64,000 bases of DNA from Rhodococcus oxybenzonivorans (GTDB lineage Bacteria > Actinomycetota > Actinomycetes > Mycobacteriales > Mycobacteriaceae): contig NZ_CP021354.1 in NCBI RefSeq assembly GCF_003130705.1, positions 3,596,001-3,660,000 on the forward strand. Direction: 5' to 3'. The position numbers were made by a program, and so were the translations under genes. The notes under the pieces are model-generated. The model was not told where the DNA came from and made no database searches. It saw only the letters and a list, made by a program, of their open reading frames with translations. Below are positions 54,021 to 62,246 of this stretch, one piece after another; within the stretch, counting starts at the first letter, position 1; each line of letters begins with the position of its first letter.

Positions 54021-56720
54021 TCAGGCGACTGGGACGCTGTTCGCCGCGCTCAACGCCTGCCGGGCGTAGGCCCGTACGTCGGCATCGGTGTCGTCCAGGG
54101 CCTCGGTCAAAGCCTGAGCCGCAGTCCGATCGCCGGCCCACCGTCCGAGTGAGAGCACGGCTGCCTTCCGCACATCGAGGTGCGGATCCTCCAATATTTC
54201 CGCGAGAGCGGGCACGGCAATGCCCGGGTCCGCTCCGGCCAGTCCGCGTGCTGCCCCCTGCCGTATCTGCCAGGCGGATTCGCGCAGTGCCGTGACGACG
54301 AGGGCGACATCGTCGTCGCGGCACCCCAATCCGGCGAATGCCGTCAGTGCCGCTGCACGCACCAGCGGGTCGCGGTCATCGGTCAACTCTCGCACTGCGT
54401 CGAGTCCACCGAGACCGATGGTGGCGAGCCCGTGCGCCACCGTGATCCGCACTTCCCGGTTCTCGTCGTGTGCCCCCGACGCCACCGACTCCCACTTGTC
54501 CAGCGACACCAGGCCTCGCACCGCTTCGATCCGAACGTGGTGATCGGAGTCGGACAACGCCGTCAGGAACTGCTCTGCCGACCCCGCGTGCAGTGCGCGC
54601 AGCACGTCGATCACCGCGGCCCGAACCACGGCGTCACCCGACCCCAGATGCGCCTCGAGCCCAGCGGCAGAGGTGAGCACCTCGACCAGTTCGCGCAGTC
54701 CTTCGGCGGCGGCGCGGCGAACGGTGACGGCTTCGTCGGCGAGAGCCGCCAAGAGTGCTCCGGTGAAGCCGTCGGGAGTTCCCTCGGTCAGCACCGACAG
54801 TGCGGTCACCCGGACCTGGGGGTCGTTATTTCGGAGGTACGGCTCCAGCTCGCCGATGCTGGGTGCATCGAGGCCGAGCAGCGCGACGAGGGCGGGCGAC
54901 GACGGTTCCTGCCGGACCGGCGCGGCGATACGCGAACGCTCCTCGACCGGCGCGCGTCCTCCGACCAGCGGCGGCTGAGTCACCGCGACCACCGTCTGGT
55001 CCTGCGGCGGAAGGGAATCGAGGCCCGGAACCGAAACGAAGTAGGGTGCGACCGGCCTCTTGAAGAACTCCATCTCCCCGTTCTCCCCGCGACGCAGGTT
55101 CAGGTGATACCCCCATTCCTCGTCGCCCGACTCCGGTAGGTCGGCGCGCTCGTGGTAGAGCCCCCAGCGGCTCTCGGTTCTGGTGAGGGAACTGCGGGAG
55201 GCCATCTCGGCGCAGTCGCGAATGAACGTGACCTCCGCGCAACGCATCAACTCGTGCGGGGTGGTGGCGCCCATCTCGGCGATCTCGCGCTCCATCCGTT
55301 CGAAGGTTTCCACGGCAATGGACAGCTTGGTGGCCGTCTTCGGCGGCGCGACGTAGTCGTTGACGAATCGGCGCAGCTTATATTCCACCTGCGGCTGCGG
55401 GGGGCCGCCCGGGTTGCGCAACGGCCGGTAGATCAGCTCGTGCGCCTCCTTCAACTGGTCTTCGGGCAGCAGGGTGGGCGCGGGGATACCGGGCAGCGTG
55501 CCGGTCGCGTGTGCCCCGGCGAGGTCGCCGTAGACGAACGCGCCGATCATGTAATTGTGCGGAACGCAGGCGAGGTCGCCCGCGGCGTACAACCCGGGAA
55601 CGGTGGTGGCGCCGTGCTCGTCCACCCACACTCCGGACGCGGAATGCCCGCTGCAGAGTCCGATTTCGGAGATGTGCATCTCGATGTCGTGACTGCGGTA
55701 GTCGTGACCGCGGCCCGCGTGGAAGGTGCCGCGGGTGGGACGCTCGGTGGTGTGGAGGATCGATTCCAGGGTGTCGAGCGTTTCCTCCGGAAGGTGACTC
55801 ACCTTGAGATAAATGGGCCCACGGGCCGACTCGATTTCGCTCTTGACCTCGCTCATCATCTGCCCCGACCAGTAGTCGGAATCGACGAACCGTTCACCGT
55901 GCGCGTTGACCTGGTAACCGCCGAACGGGTTGGCGACGTAGGCGCAGGCAGGCCCGTTGTAATCCTTGATGAGCGGATTGATTTGGAAGCACTCGATGCC
56001 GCTGAGTTCTGCGCCGGCATGGTAGGCCATCGAGTAGCCGTCGCCGGCGTTCGTCGGATTCTCGTAGGTGCCGTACAGGTATCCGGAGGCCGGTAGTCCC
56101 AGTCGGCCGCAGGGACCGGTCGCCAGGATCACCGCTTTCGCGCCGACTGCCACGAACTCCCCCGTGCGGGTGTTCAGCGCAGCGGCCCCGACGGCCCGGC
56201 CGTTCTCCGTGAGGACGCGAACGGGCATCAACCGGTTCTCGATGCGGATCTTCTCCCGCATCTTCCGCTGCCGCAGCACCCGGTACAGAGCCTTTTTCAC
56301 GTCCTTGCCCTCGGGCATCGGCAGCACATAGGAACCGGAGCGATGCACGCGCCGCACCGCGTACTCTCCGTACTCGTCTTTCTCGAACTTCACTCCGTAC
56401 TTCTCGAGGCGCTGCACCATGGCGAAGCCGCGGGTTGCGGTTTGATAGACCGTGCGCTGATTGACGATTCCGTCGTTTGCCCGGGTGATCTCCGCGACGT
56501 AGTCCTCGGGTTCGGCCTTGCCGGGAATGACCGCGTTGTTGACGCCGTCCATGCCCATGGCGAGGGCCCCGGAGTGCCGCACGTGTGCCTTTTCCAGCAG
56601 CAGGACGTTCGCCCCGTTCTCGGCTGCAGTCAGGGCAGCCATCGTGCCTGCTGTGCCACCGCCGATGACCAGTACATCGCAGTCGAGACGCACGGTCTCG
56701 TCGAGGTCGGGGATGTTCAT
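54021..56720 (-). CDS. AprA-like flavoprotein with C-terminal HEAT-type repeats
   Basis: 899 residues, ATG 56720 overlapping the ATPase stop as ATGA. Residues 1-600 form a fumarate-reductase/APS-reductase-family flavoprotein: FAD motif VLVIGGGTAGTMAAL at 17-31, RHSGALAMGMDGVNN at 48-62 as in AprA (SGAVAQGLSAIN), IKDYNGPACAYV, and GLYAAGDLACVPHNYMIGAF, which parallels the AprA region carrying its catalytic His. Residues about 607-899 are nine helical repeats of the form D-x2-VR-x2-A-x3-L (HEAT/PBS-lyase type), unusual in this family. Together with the ferredoxin it should act on a substrate imported by the adjoining ABC system. Sulfite/APS chemistry is possible, not shown. Confidence 0.85.
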   Translation of the reverse strand: MNIPDLDETVRLDCDVLVIGGGTAGTMAALTAAENGANVLLLEKAHVRHSGALAMGMDGVNNAVIPGKAEPEDYVAEITRANDGIVNQRTVYQTATRGFAMVQRLEKYGVKFEKDEYGEYAVRRVHRSGSYVLPMPEGKDVKKALYRVLRQRKMREKIRIENRLMPVRVLTENGRAVGAAALNTRTGEFVAVGAKAVILATGPCGRLGLPASGYLYGTYENPTNAGDGYSMAYHAGAELSGIECFQINPLIKDYNGPACAYVANPFGGYQVNAHGERFVDSDYWSGQMMSEVKSEIESARGPIYLKVSHLPEETLDTLESILHTTERPTRGTFHAGRGHDYRSHDIEMHISEIGLCSGHSASGVWVDEHGATTVPGLYAAGDLACVPHNYMIGAFVYGDLAGAHATGTLPGIPAPTLLPEDQLKEAHELIYRPLRNPGGPPQPQVEYKLRRFVNDYVAPPKTATKLSIAVETFERMEREIAEMGATTPHELMRCAEVTFIRDCAEMASRSSLTRTESRWGLYHERADLPESGDEEWGYHLNLRRGENGEMEFFKRPVAPYFVSVPGLDSLPPQDQTVVAVTQPPLVGGRAPVEERSRIAAPVRQEPSSPALVALLGLDAPSIGELEPYLRNNDPQVRVTALSVLTEGTPDGFTGALLAALADEAVTVRRAAAEGLRELVEVLTSAAGLEAHLGSGDAVVRAAVIDVLRALHAGSAEQFLTALSDSDHHVRIEAVRGLVSLDKWESVASGAHDENREVRITVAHGLATIGLGGLDAVRELTDDRDPLVRAAALTAFAGLGCRDDDVALVVTALRESAWQIRQGAARGLAGADPGIAVPALAEILEDPHLDVRKAAVLSLGRWAGDRTAAQALTEALDDTDADVRAYARQALSAANSVPVA

Positions 56721-57514
56721 CGGTTCTCCGGATCGTTCGTCGTCGGGGCGTCATCGGTCTGTTCCAGCGCCGCCAGTACCTCGTCGCGTGCGGCTCGGGT
56801 TTCGGTGTCGCCGAGGAACTCCCGCTTGCGCGGGTGGGGAATGTCCACGAGCGCCCGCAGTGGTCTGCCCGCGCCGCCCAGGACCGCCACCCGGTCTCCG
56901 AGCAGGACCGCCTCGTCCACGTCGTGGGTCACGAAGACCACCGTCGTGGGGTGGGTGCTCCAGGTGTCGACGAGAAGCCGCTGCATCACGCCGCGGGTCT
57001 GCGTGTCGAGAGCGCCGAACGGCTCGTCCATCATCACGGCGCGGGGTGCGCCGGCGAGACCACGCGCCAACTGCACACGTTGTCGCATGCCGCCGGAGAG
57101 GTTCTTCGGGAGAAAGTCTCCGAACCCGGTGAGACCGACTTCGTCGATCCAGCGGTCGGCAGTGGCCCGGCGACCCTTCCGCGGCTCACCGCGAAGCGCC
57201 AGAGCAAGTTCGATGTTCGAGCGCACGCTGCGCCACGGCAGCAGAGCGTTGTCCTGAAACACCACAGCCCTGTCCCGGGACGTCGACACCACCGACTCAC
57301 CGTCCGCGACCACCCGGCCGGCGGTGGGTGCCAGCAACCCGGCCAGAGCCCGGAGCACTGTCGATTTACCGCAACCGGACGGCCCCGTGAGTACGAGGAT
57401 CTCACCCGGCACCACGGTCAGCGACAGCGAGCGGATGACCGGGGCTCCGGTGTACGACAGTGTGACGTCGTCGAGTATGAGTGACATTCCGGTCGCGAGC
57501 GTGGTGGCGGTCAT
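56717..57514 (-). CDS. ABC transporter ATPase, NitT/TauT (SsuB/TauB) type
   Basis: 265 residues from ATG 57514 (ATGA overlap with the permease stop); an internal ATG at 57487 is possible. Walker A is LTGPSGCGKST, the signature NLSGGMRQRVQLARGLA, Walker B AVMMDEPFGALD and the H-loop FVTHDVDEAVLLGD. The sequence order and the LLPWRSVRSNIELAL Q-loop are those of nitrate/sulfonate/taurine importers. It powers uptake through the adjacent permease. The long frame that continues upstream is a shadow of the permease gene. Confidence 0.94.
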   Translation of the reverse strand: MTATTLATGMSLILDDVTLSYTGAPVIRSLSLTVVPGEILVLTGPSGCGKSTVLRALAGLLAPTAGRVVADGESVVSTSRDRAVVFQDNALLPWRSVRSNIELALALRGEPRKGRRATADRWIDEVGLTGFGDFLPKNLSGGMRQRVQLARGLAGAPRAVMMDEPFGALDTQTRGVMQRLLVDTWSTHPTTVVFVTHDVDEAVLLGDRVAVLGGAGRPLRALVDIPHPRKREFLGDTETRAARDEVLAALEQTDDAPTTNDPENR

Positions 57515-58371
57515 GCGCGCTCCCCTCGGGGCAGCCAGCGGGTGACACGCCTGCCGAGCAGCTCCACCGCTGCCGATGTGGCGAAGCCCAGGATGCCGAT
57601 GGTGATCATGCCGACGAATACACCGGGATAGTCGACGATCGTGTAGGCCTGCCAGGTGCGGTAGCCGACGCCGAGCCGGCCGGAGATCATTTCCGCGGAG
57701 ATGACGCAGATCCACGCGACACCGATCCCGACCGACAAGCCACCGAACACTCCGGGCAGGATCCCCGGAAGCACCACCCGGGCCAGCACATCCCAGCGCC
57801 CGCCGCCGAGGGTGCGCACCGAGTCTTCCCACAGCGTGGGCAACGCCCGGACCGCGTGCCGGGTGCTGACCATGATCGGAAAGAATGCGGCCACGAAGGT
57901 GATGAAGACGATCCCGGCCTCGTCGCTCGGAAACAACAGGATCGCAACGGGGACCACGGCGATCGCCGGAATCGGCCGGGCCAGTTCGGTCAACGGTCCG
58001 AGGACGTCGGCGAACAGCGTCGATCTGCCGAGCGCGATCCCGGCGGCCACACCGATCACGGTGGCGAGTCCGAACCCGCTGAGAATGCGGATCAGGGACT
58101 GGCCCAGGTCGAGGTAGAAGAGGTCGTTGCGCAGCTGGGTGCCGAACGCGGACACGACATCGGTGACGGTGGGAAGGGTGTCGAATCGCAACCACAACCG
58201 CACGTCGTTGGCCGTCAGCAGCTGCCACGCTGCGATGGCGGCGACGACGGACGTGATGCGCAGAAGGCGGGATCGCCACGACGATGCCGACGCGGGCAGC
58301 GGTGCCGGATCGGGCTGCAGTACCGAAGCCTCGGATTCGATCGACATGATCGACGACTGCAGGGTGGTCAC
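57511..58371 (-). CDS. ABC transporter permease, NitT/TauT (SsuC/TauC) type
   Basis: 286 residues, GTG 58371 overlapping the binding-protein stop as GTGA. Six hydrophobic helices; the EAA loop is VRTLGGGRWDVLARVVLPGILPGVFGGL (about residues 181-208), the contact site for the ATPase. A cytoplasmic N-terminal tail of about 35 residues precedes the first helix. Family membership (BPD_transp_1, sulfonate/nitrate/taurine group) is clear; the transported substrate is not readable from the sequence. Confidence 0.93.
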   Translation of the reverse strand: MTTLQSSIMSIESEASVLQPDPAPLPASASSWRSRLLRITSVVAAIAAWQLLTANDVRLWLRFDTLPTVTDVVSAFGTQLRNDLFYLDLGQSLIRILSGFGLATVIGVAAGIALGRSTLFADVLGPLTELARPIPAIAVVPVAILLFPSDEAGIVFITFVAAFFPIMVSTRHAVRALPTLWEDSVRTLGGGRWDVLARVVLPGILPGVFGGLSVGIGVAWICVISAEMISGRLGVGYRTWQAYTIVDYPGVFVGMITIGILGFATSAAVELLGRRVTRWLPRGERA

Positions 58372-59798
58372 TGCCGAACCTCCTCCACAGCGCGGTCGTA
58401 CGTGACAACCGTTCCCGCCGGGTGGACGCGCAGGTAGCGGCCGGCGGCGGCGTCGGTGGTGAAAGGCAGGAAGGTGTCACCGTCGCGCACCCACACCGCC
58501 TTGTCCGCGAACCAGCGGGTGCCCAATTCGGCATCGGGAATGTACGCGCTGCGGACGTCACGGCCCTCGGCGCGTGCCTGTTTGACCGCCCGGAGCAGGC
58601 ACGTCGGGCTCGCCGCAGGCTGGGTCTGCGTCGCATCTGCGAACCAGACTTCCCCGGCCAGAGCCGGATCGGTCGCAGGCGTGCCGCACACAGGATCGGT
58701 GCCGGTCACCGCTGTGGGGCTGCCAGGCGTCGTGACCGTGGCATCGTAGTTCTGCCCCTCGGCATCGAATGCCGCGCGCAGAGGCGCATCGTCGACGAAC
58801 CCCTCGACATCGAGATCCGCGAAGTCACCGATCGATTTCAGATACGGGACGTCTGCCTTCAACGCTTCGACCAGTTCGGGTCGGAGCGTGGTGTCGAACG
58901 TCGTACCACCGGGCCCGTTGTACAGGTAGACCACCTCCTGCGGCAGTCCGCTGTCTTCGGCGACGATACGTGCGGCCTCGAGTGGCTCGGTCCGGATGAA
59001 GTGCGTGGCGTCGAGTTGTGCACGGAGGAACGCATCGACGACTTCGGGGTGCTCGTCCGCGTAGGCCTCCCGCACGACGACCCCGTGCAGGGTGGGTGTG
59101 TTCAGCTCTGCGCCGTCGTAGAGCAATTTCGCCTTGTCCTGGAACACGAGAAGCCCGGGCCAGGCCACGAACTGTGACAATGCCTCGACCTGACCCGATT
59201 CGAGGGCGGAGGATCCGACCGGCGGTTGCTGGTTGAGAACCTCGACGCCGGTGCCCGGCTCGATTCCGGCGCGGTCGAGTGCACGGACGAGGGTGCCGTG
59301 CCCGGCAGAACCGACGCTGGCAGACACTTTCCGGCCCGCGAGATCGGCGAGCGTGGTGGCGGGAGAGCTAGGAGGGACGACCACCATGTTCAGGGCACCC
59401 TCCGGGTTGTACCCGGTGACCGACACGATCTCGGTTTTCGATCGCGGATTCGCCTGTGTGCGTGAGCCGTTGATCAGCATGGGATAATCACCCATCGAGC
59501 CGATGTCGATCTTCTCGGCCACCATCTGCGCGGTGATCGGCGCGCCGGTGTCGTAATCCTGCCATTCGACGGAGTACTTCGTCCCCGTCTCCTCGGTCAG
59601 TTCTTGCAGACGCTGTTCGAGGTAGCCCCTGGCTCGCAACAGTGTTCCGGCGGTGACCGTGTTGATCGTCTTCGATTGGTAACCGATCACTACGGGCACT
59701 GCATCGTCGCTCCCGGCGGTGGTGTCTTCCAGCGAGCAGCCGGTCGCGAGCAGTGCGACCGCAGCGGTCAGCACGAGAGAGGAGTAGGGACGCAACAT
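58368..59798 (-). CDS. ABC substrate-binding lipoprotein with extra C-terminal domain
   Basis: 476 residues, ATG 59798. The lipobox is ALLATGC with Cys21. Residues about 35-360 form a NitT/TauT-family binding protein (VVIGYQSKTINTVTAGTLLRARGYLEQRL, KIDIGSMGDYPMLINGS, GRKVSASVGSAGHGTLV). Unusually, about 109 further residues (368-476) follow, beginning DPVCGTPATD and including PTCLLRAVKQAR, GTRWFADKAVWVRDG and GRYLRVHPAGTVV. That segment resembles NosL-type metal-binding domains, with two Cys (371 and 400) as possible ligands; this match is tentative. The usual length of such binding proteins is 320-360 residues. Confidence 0.88.
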   Translation of the reverse strand: MLRPYSSLVLTAAVALLATGCSLEDTTAGSDDAVPVVIGYQSKTINTVTAGTLLRARGYLEQRLQELTEETGTKYSVEWQDYDTGAPITAQMVAEKIDIGSMGDYPMLINGSRTQANPRSKTEIVSVTGYNPEGALNMVVVPPSSPATTLADLAGRKVSASVGSAGHGTLVRALDRAGIEPGTGVEVLNQQPPVGSSALESGQVEALSQFVAWPGLLVFQDKAKLLYDGAELNTPTLHGVVVREAYADEHPEVVDAFLRAQLDATHFIRTEPLEAARIVAEDSGLPQEVVYLYNGPGGTTFDTTLRPELVEALKADVPYLKSIGDFADLDVEGFVDDAPLRAAFDAEGQNYDATVTTPGSPTAVTGTDPVCGTPATDPALAGEVWFADATQTQPAASPTCLLRAVKQARAEGRDVRSAYIPDAELGTRWFADKAVWVRDGDTFLPFTTDAAAGRYLRVHPAGTVVTYDRAVEEVRQ

Positions 59799-59816
59799 GT
59801 TTTCGAAGTCTTTCGC

Positions 59817-60044
59817 TCAGCGGAGGAGGTACGGCATGTTCACGGTGACGGCGCCGGTGGGACAGCGGGCTGCGCACGGGCCGCAGTACCAGCATTCGTC
59901 GACGTGCATGAAGGCCTTGCCGTTGTCCGGGTTGATGGCCAGCGAGTCGAGAGGACAGATTTCGACGCACAGCGTGCACCCCTCGATGCACAGTGACTCG
60001 TCGATGGTGACCGGTACGTCGGCGCGTGCGTTGACAAGTGTCAT
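59817..60044 (-). CDS. 2[4Fe-4S] ferredoxin, AprB-like
   Basis: A 75-residue protein with eight Cys in two clusters: 19, 23, 26 and 30 (C-x3-C-x2-C-x3-C-P, one residue longer than the normal first spacing) and 51, 54, 57 and 61 (C-x2-C-x2-C-x3-C-P). The second motif HVDECWYCGPCAARCPTGAV is close to the corresponding part of APS-reductase beta subunits. It lacks the C-terminal tail by which AprB wraps around AprA. ATG 60044 overlaps the gntR stop as ATGA. It probably passes electrons to or from the AprA-like flavoprotein encoded downstream. Confidence 0.93.
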   Translation of the reverse strand: MTLVNARADVPVTIDESLCIEGCTLCVEICPLDSLAINPDNGKAFMHVDECWYCGPCAARCPTGAVTVNMPYLLR

Positions 60045-60850
60045 GTGAGCTCCCAGTTCGAAATTTCGGGACGTCGGATGAGGTTGCTGCGCATGGTGAT
60101 TCGATCACCGCGCATGCGGATGTACTCGAGGTCGACGGGACGTCCGTCGACGAGTCGGGTGAGACGCTCGAGCAACAGGAGCGCGGCCCCGTCCGGGGTC
60201 TGTAGGTTCGCCGCCGAGTGCGCATCCGCATTCACCGATTCGATCGCCACATCCGCTGAACCGAGTGGTTGCCCACAGACCTCCTCGATCAGCGTGAAGA
60301 CGTCGTTGTGCTCGAGGTCGCGGCCGAGGATGTTCCGCCCGATGTCGGGCACCAGATAGGTGAGGTCGAGACTGAGCGGGAGGTCACCGAGATAGCGGAC
60401 ACGTTCGATGTAGACCGCGGATTCCCCTGCTGCCAGCTGCAATCGACGCACCACGGCCGGTGGTGGCGTGATCTCCCTGGCCACGCGCACGTCGTTGCGC
60501 ACCTCACCGTGTTCCTTCAAGGTCTCCCTCAGTCCCAGCAGGGCGTCGAGCCCGTGGTCGTACTTGCGCCGCGCCACGTGAGTGCCCACCCGGGGCGCAC
60601 GGTCGATCAGACCCTCCTGCTTGAGGAGCGCGAGCCCGTCCCGCACCGCGTTCCGAGACACCCCGAATTCGTGCGCCAACTCCGATTCCGGAGGCAGTCC
60701 GCGGTCGGCGAAAGAGTCCGCGTGGATCTGCTGCCGCAAGAGGTCGGCGAATCGGCGAGCCTCGTCGGCGCGAGATCTGCGGGCAGAGGGCTGGCCGTGC
60801 AGGGCAGTCGGAGCCACCACCGCCTCTGCATCGTCCGCGGCGAGCGCCAT
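60041..60850 (-). CDS. GntR-family regulator with UTRA domain (HutC type)
   Basis: 269 residues from ATG 60850 with a GGAGGAAACGC leader; the upstream in-frame ATG is less well placed. An N-terminal winged helix (FADLLRQQIHADSFADRGLPPESELAHEFGVSRNAVRDGLALLKQEGLIDRAPRVGTHV spans residues 33-91) is joined to a ligand-binding UTRA domain ending YIRMRGDRITMRSNL. It is first in the six-gene operon with the ferredoxin, ABC importer and AprA-like gene, and is likely its ligand-responsive repressor. A candidate operator was not identified with confidence in 60851-60950. Confidence 0.92.
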   Translation of the reverse strand: MALAADDAEAVVAPTALHGQPSARRSRADEARRFADLLRQQIHADSFADRGLPPESELAHEFGVSRNAVRDGLALLKQEGLIDRAPRVGTHVARRKYDHGLDALLGLRETLKEHGEVRNDVRVAREITPPPAVVRRLQLAAGESAVYIERVRYLGDLPLSLDLTYLVPDIGRNILGRDLEHNDVFTLIEEVCGQPLGSADVAIESVNADAHSAANLQTPDGAALLLLERLTRLVDGRPVDLEYIRMRGDRITMRSNLIRRPEISNWELT

Positions 60851-61099
60851 GCGTTTCCTCCGTCGATTGTGCAGTGTGCTGAACGACAAGAGACGCTAAC
60901 TGCTGTTCGACCACCGGAAGTCGCGCCTACGGACCACCCGGCGCGGCCTCCGCGAATCTGCCGGTTGGGTCCCGTGGAGTGCCCCGCTCACCTGGATAAA
61001 CGCGACTACGGCGCCCCATTACGCCACCGCTGAACCGGAAGCAGAGTTCGAATCACGGTGATCCGAAGTCGAGCGCAGAACCCGGTCCCGGCCCGATAT

Positions 61100-61118
61100 C
61101 TAGGTTAGGCTTACCTTT
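61100..61118 (+). promoter_or_regulatory. IdeR/DtxR iron box
   Basis: The 19-bp site cTAGGTTAGGCTTACCTtt matches the IdeR consensus TTAGGTTAGSCTAACCTAA at about 15 of 19 positions. It lies 27 bp upstream of the GTG of the siderophore-binding lipoprotein. Repression by iron-loaded IdeR is inferred. Confidence 0.85.
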
Positions 61119-61145
61119 TACTCGCTCGTCGAAGGAGTCGTTGCC

Positions 61146-62153
61146 GTGTACACACCCCCACGCCCGATCGCTGTAACACTCGCCGTGGCCGGCACCGCGC
61201 TGCTCGTCGCCGCCTGCTCGTCCGGCGACGGCGGCACGAGCGCGGAAGGCGGCGGAGCCGGCTTCCCGGTCACGATCGAGAACACCTTCGGATCCACCAC
61301 GATCGACGCCGCCCCGGAGCGCATCGTCACCCTGGGCTGGAACGCCCAGGACGTCGTCTACGCGCTCGGCGAGACCCCCGTCGGCATGCCAAAGTACTCC
61401 TACGGCGCCGAGGCGAACGGAGTGATGCCCTGGCTCCAGGACCGCTACGACCCCAGCCGGACCACACTCCTCGACACCGCCACCACCATTCCCGTCGAGC
61501 AAGTGGCCTCGCTGGCACCCGATGTCGTCCTCGCACCCTACGAGGGATTCGACCAGGGCACCTACGAAAAACTTTCCGCGCTCGCCCCCACCGTCGCCTA
61601 CCCGGACAAGGCGTGGCAGACCAGCTGGCAGGACCAGACCACCCTGATCGGTCAGGCGCTCGGTAAGACCGCCGAGGCAGAGGCTCTCGTCACCGGCCTC
61701 GACGACCGGCTCGCGCAGACCGCCGCAAAACACCAGGAGTTCGCCGGAAAGACGGTGTCGGTGGTGAACTTCGATACCGACGCTGCCACGGTGAACGTCT
61801 ACATGCCCTCCGACCCCCGCGTGCAGGTGCTCACCGAGCTCGGATTCACAGTCGCACCCGGTGTGTCGAAGCTCGCCGAGTCGAATCCGGACAAGTTCTT
61901 CGCCGACATCTCGGTGGAGAACATCGCCGATATCGACGCCGATGTCGTGGTCGCGTTCGTCGCCGACGACAGCACCGTCGCGGCCAACCCTGCCTACGCG
62001 AATCTCGGCGCCCTCGGCCGGGGAAGCGCGGTGACATTGTCGGATACGAAGGTGATCGCAGGACTCAGCCAGACCAGCGTGCTTGCCACTCCCTGGGCGC
62101 TCGAGAGGCTGACGCCGCAATTGAGCGAGGCGGCGAACAAGGCCGGTGCGTGA
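61146..62153 (+). CDS. Siderophore (Fe3+) substrate-binding lipoprotein
   Basis: 335 residues, GTG 61146 with AAGGAG 9 nt upstream. Signal peptide and lipobox LVAAC with Cys24. The mature protein has the two-lobe FecB/FhuD-like (PF01497-type) pattern: APERIVTLGWNAQDVVYALG, VASLAPDVVLAPY, a long connecting helix, and a C-terminal lobe (ENIADIDADVVVAFV, TPWALERLTPQL). The IdeR box and this family indicate capture of a ferric siderophore. No permease or ATPase gene accompanies it here, so it must use a transporter encoded elsewhere. Confidence 0.93.
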   Translation: MYTPPRPIAVTLAVAGTALLVAACSSGDGGTSAEGGGAGFPVTIENTFGSTTIDAAPERIVTLGWNAQDVVYALGETPVGMPKYSYGAEANGVMPWLQDRYDPSRTTLLDTATTIPVEQVASLAPDVVLAPYEGFDQGTYEKLSALAPTVAYPDKAWQTSWQDQTTLIGQALGKTAEAEALVTGLDDRLAQTAAKHQEFAGKTVSVVNFDTDAATVNVYMPSDPRVQVLTELGFTVAPGVSKLAESNPDKFFADISVENIADIDADVVVAFVADDSTVAANPAYANLGALGRGSAVTLSDTKVIAGLSQTSVLATPWALERLTPQLSEAANKAGA

Positions 62154-62246
62154 AGTCCCGCCTGATCAGGCATCGCGAGCGTAGCGTGATTCCACACGAA
62201 ATTTCGTAGCCGGCCCACAGCCACGCTCGCCGAAAGCAGGTATGCG

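Noticed and set aside
50788-54324. Very long minus-strand open frame (over 1,100 codons) opposite fadA-fadB
   Set aside because: It is the antisense of two strongly conserved genes, starts and ends outside any regulatory context, and has an Arg/Glu/Gly/Val-rich composition typical of high-GC shadow frames.
57515-58636. N-terminal extension of the ABC ATPase frame through the permease gene
   Set aside because: The extension is the out-of-frame shadow of the permease. ATG 57514 overlaps the permease stop as ATGA, and the protein then begins at the normal ATPase N-terminus.
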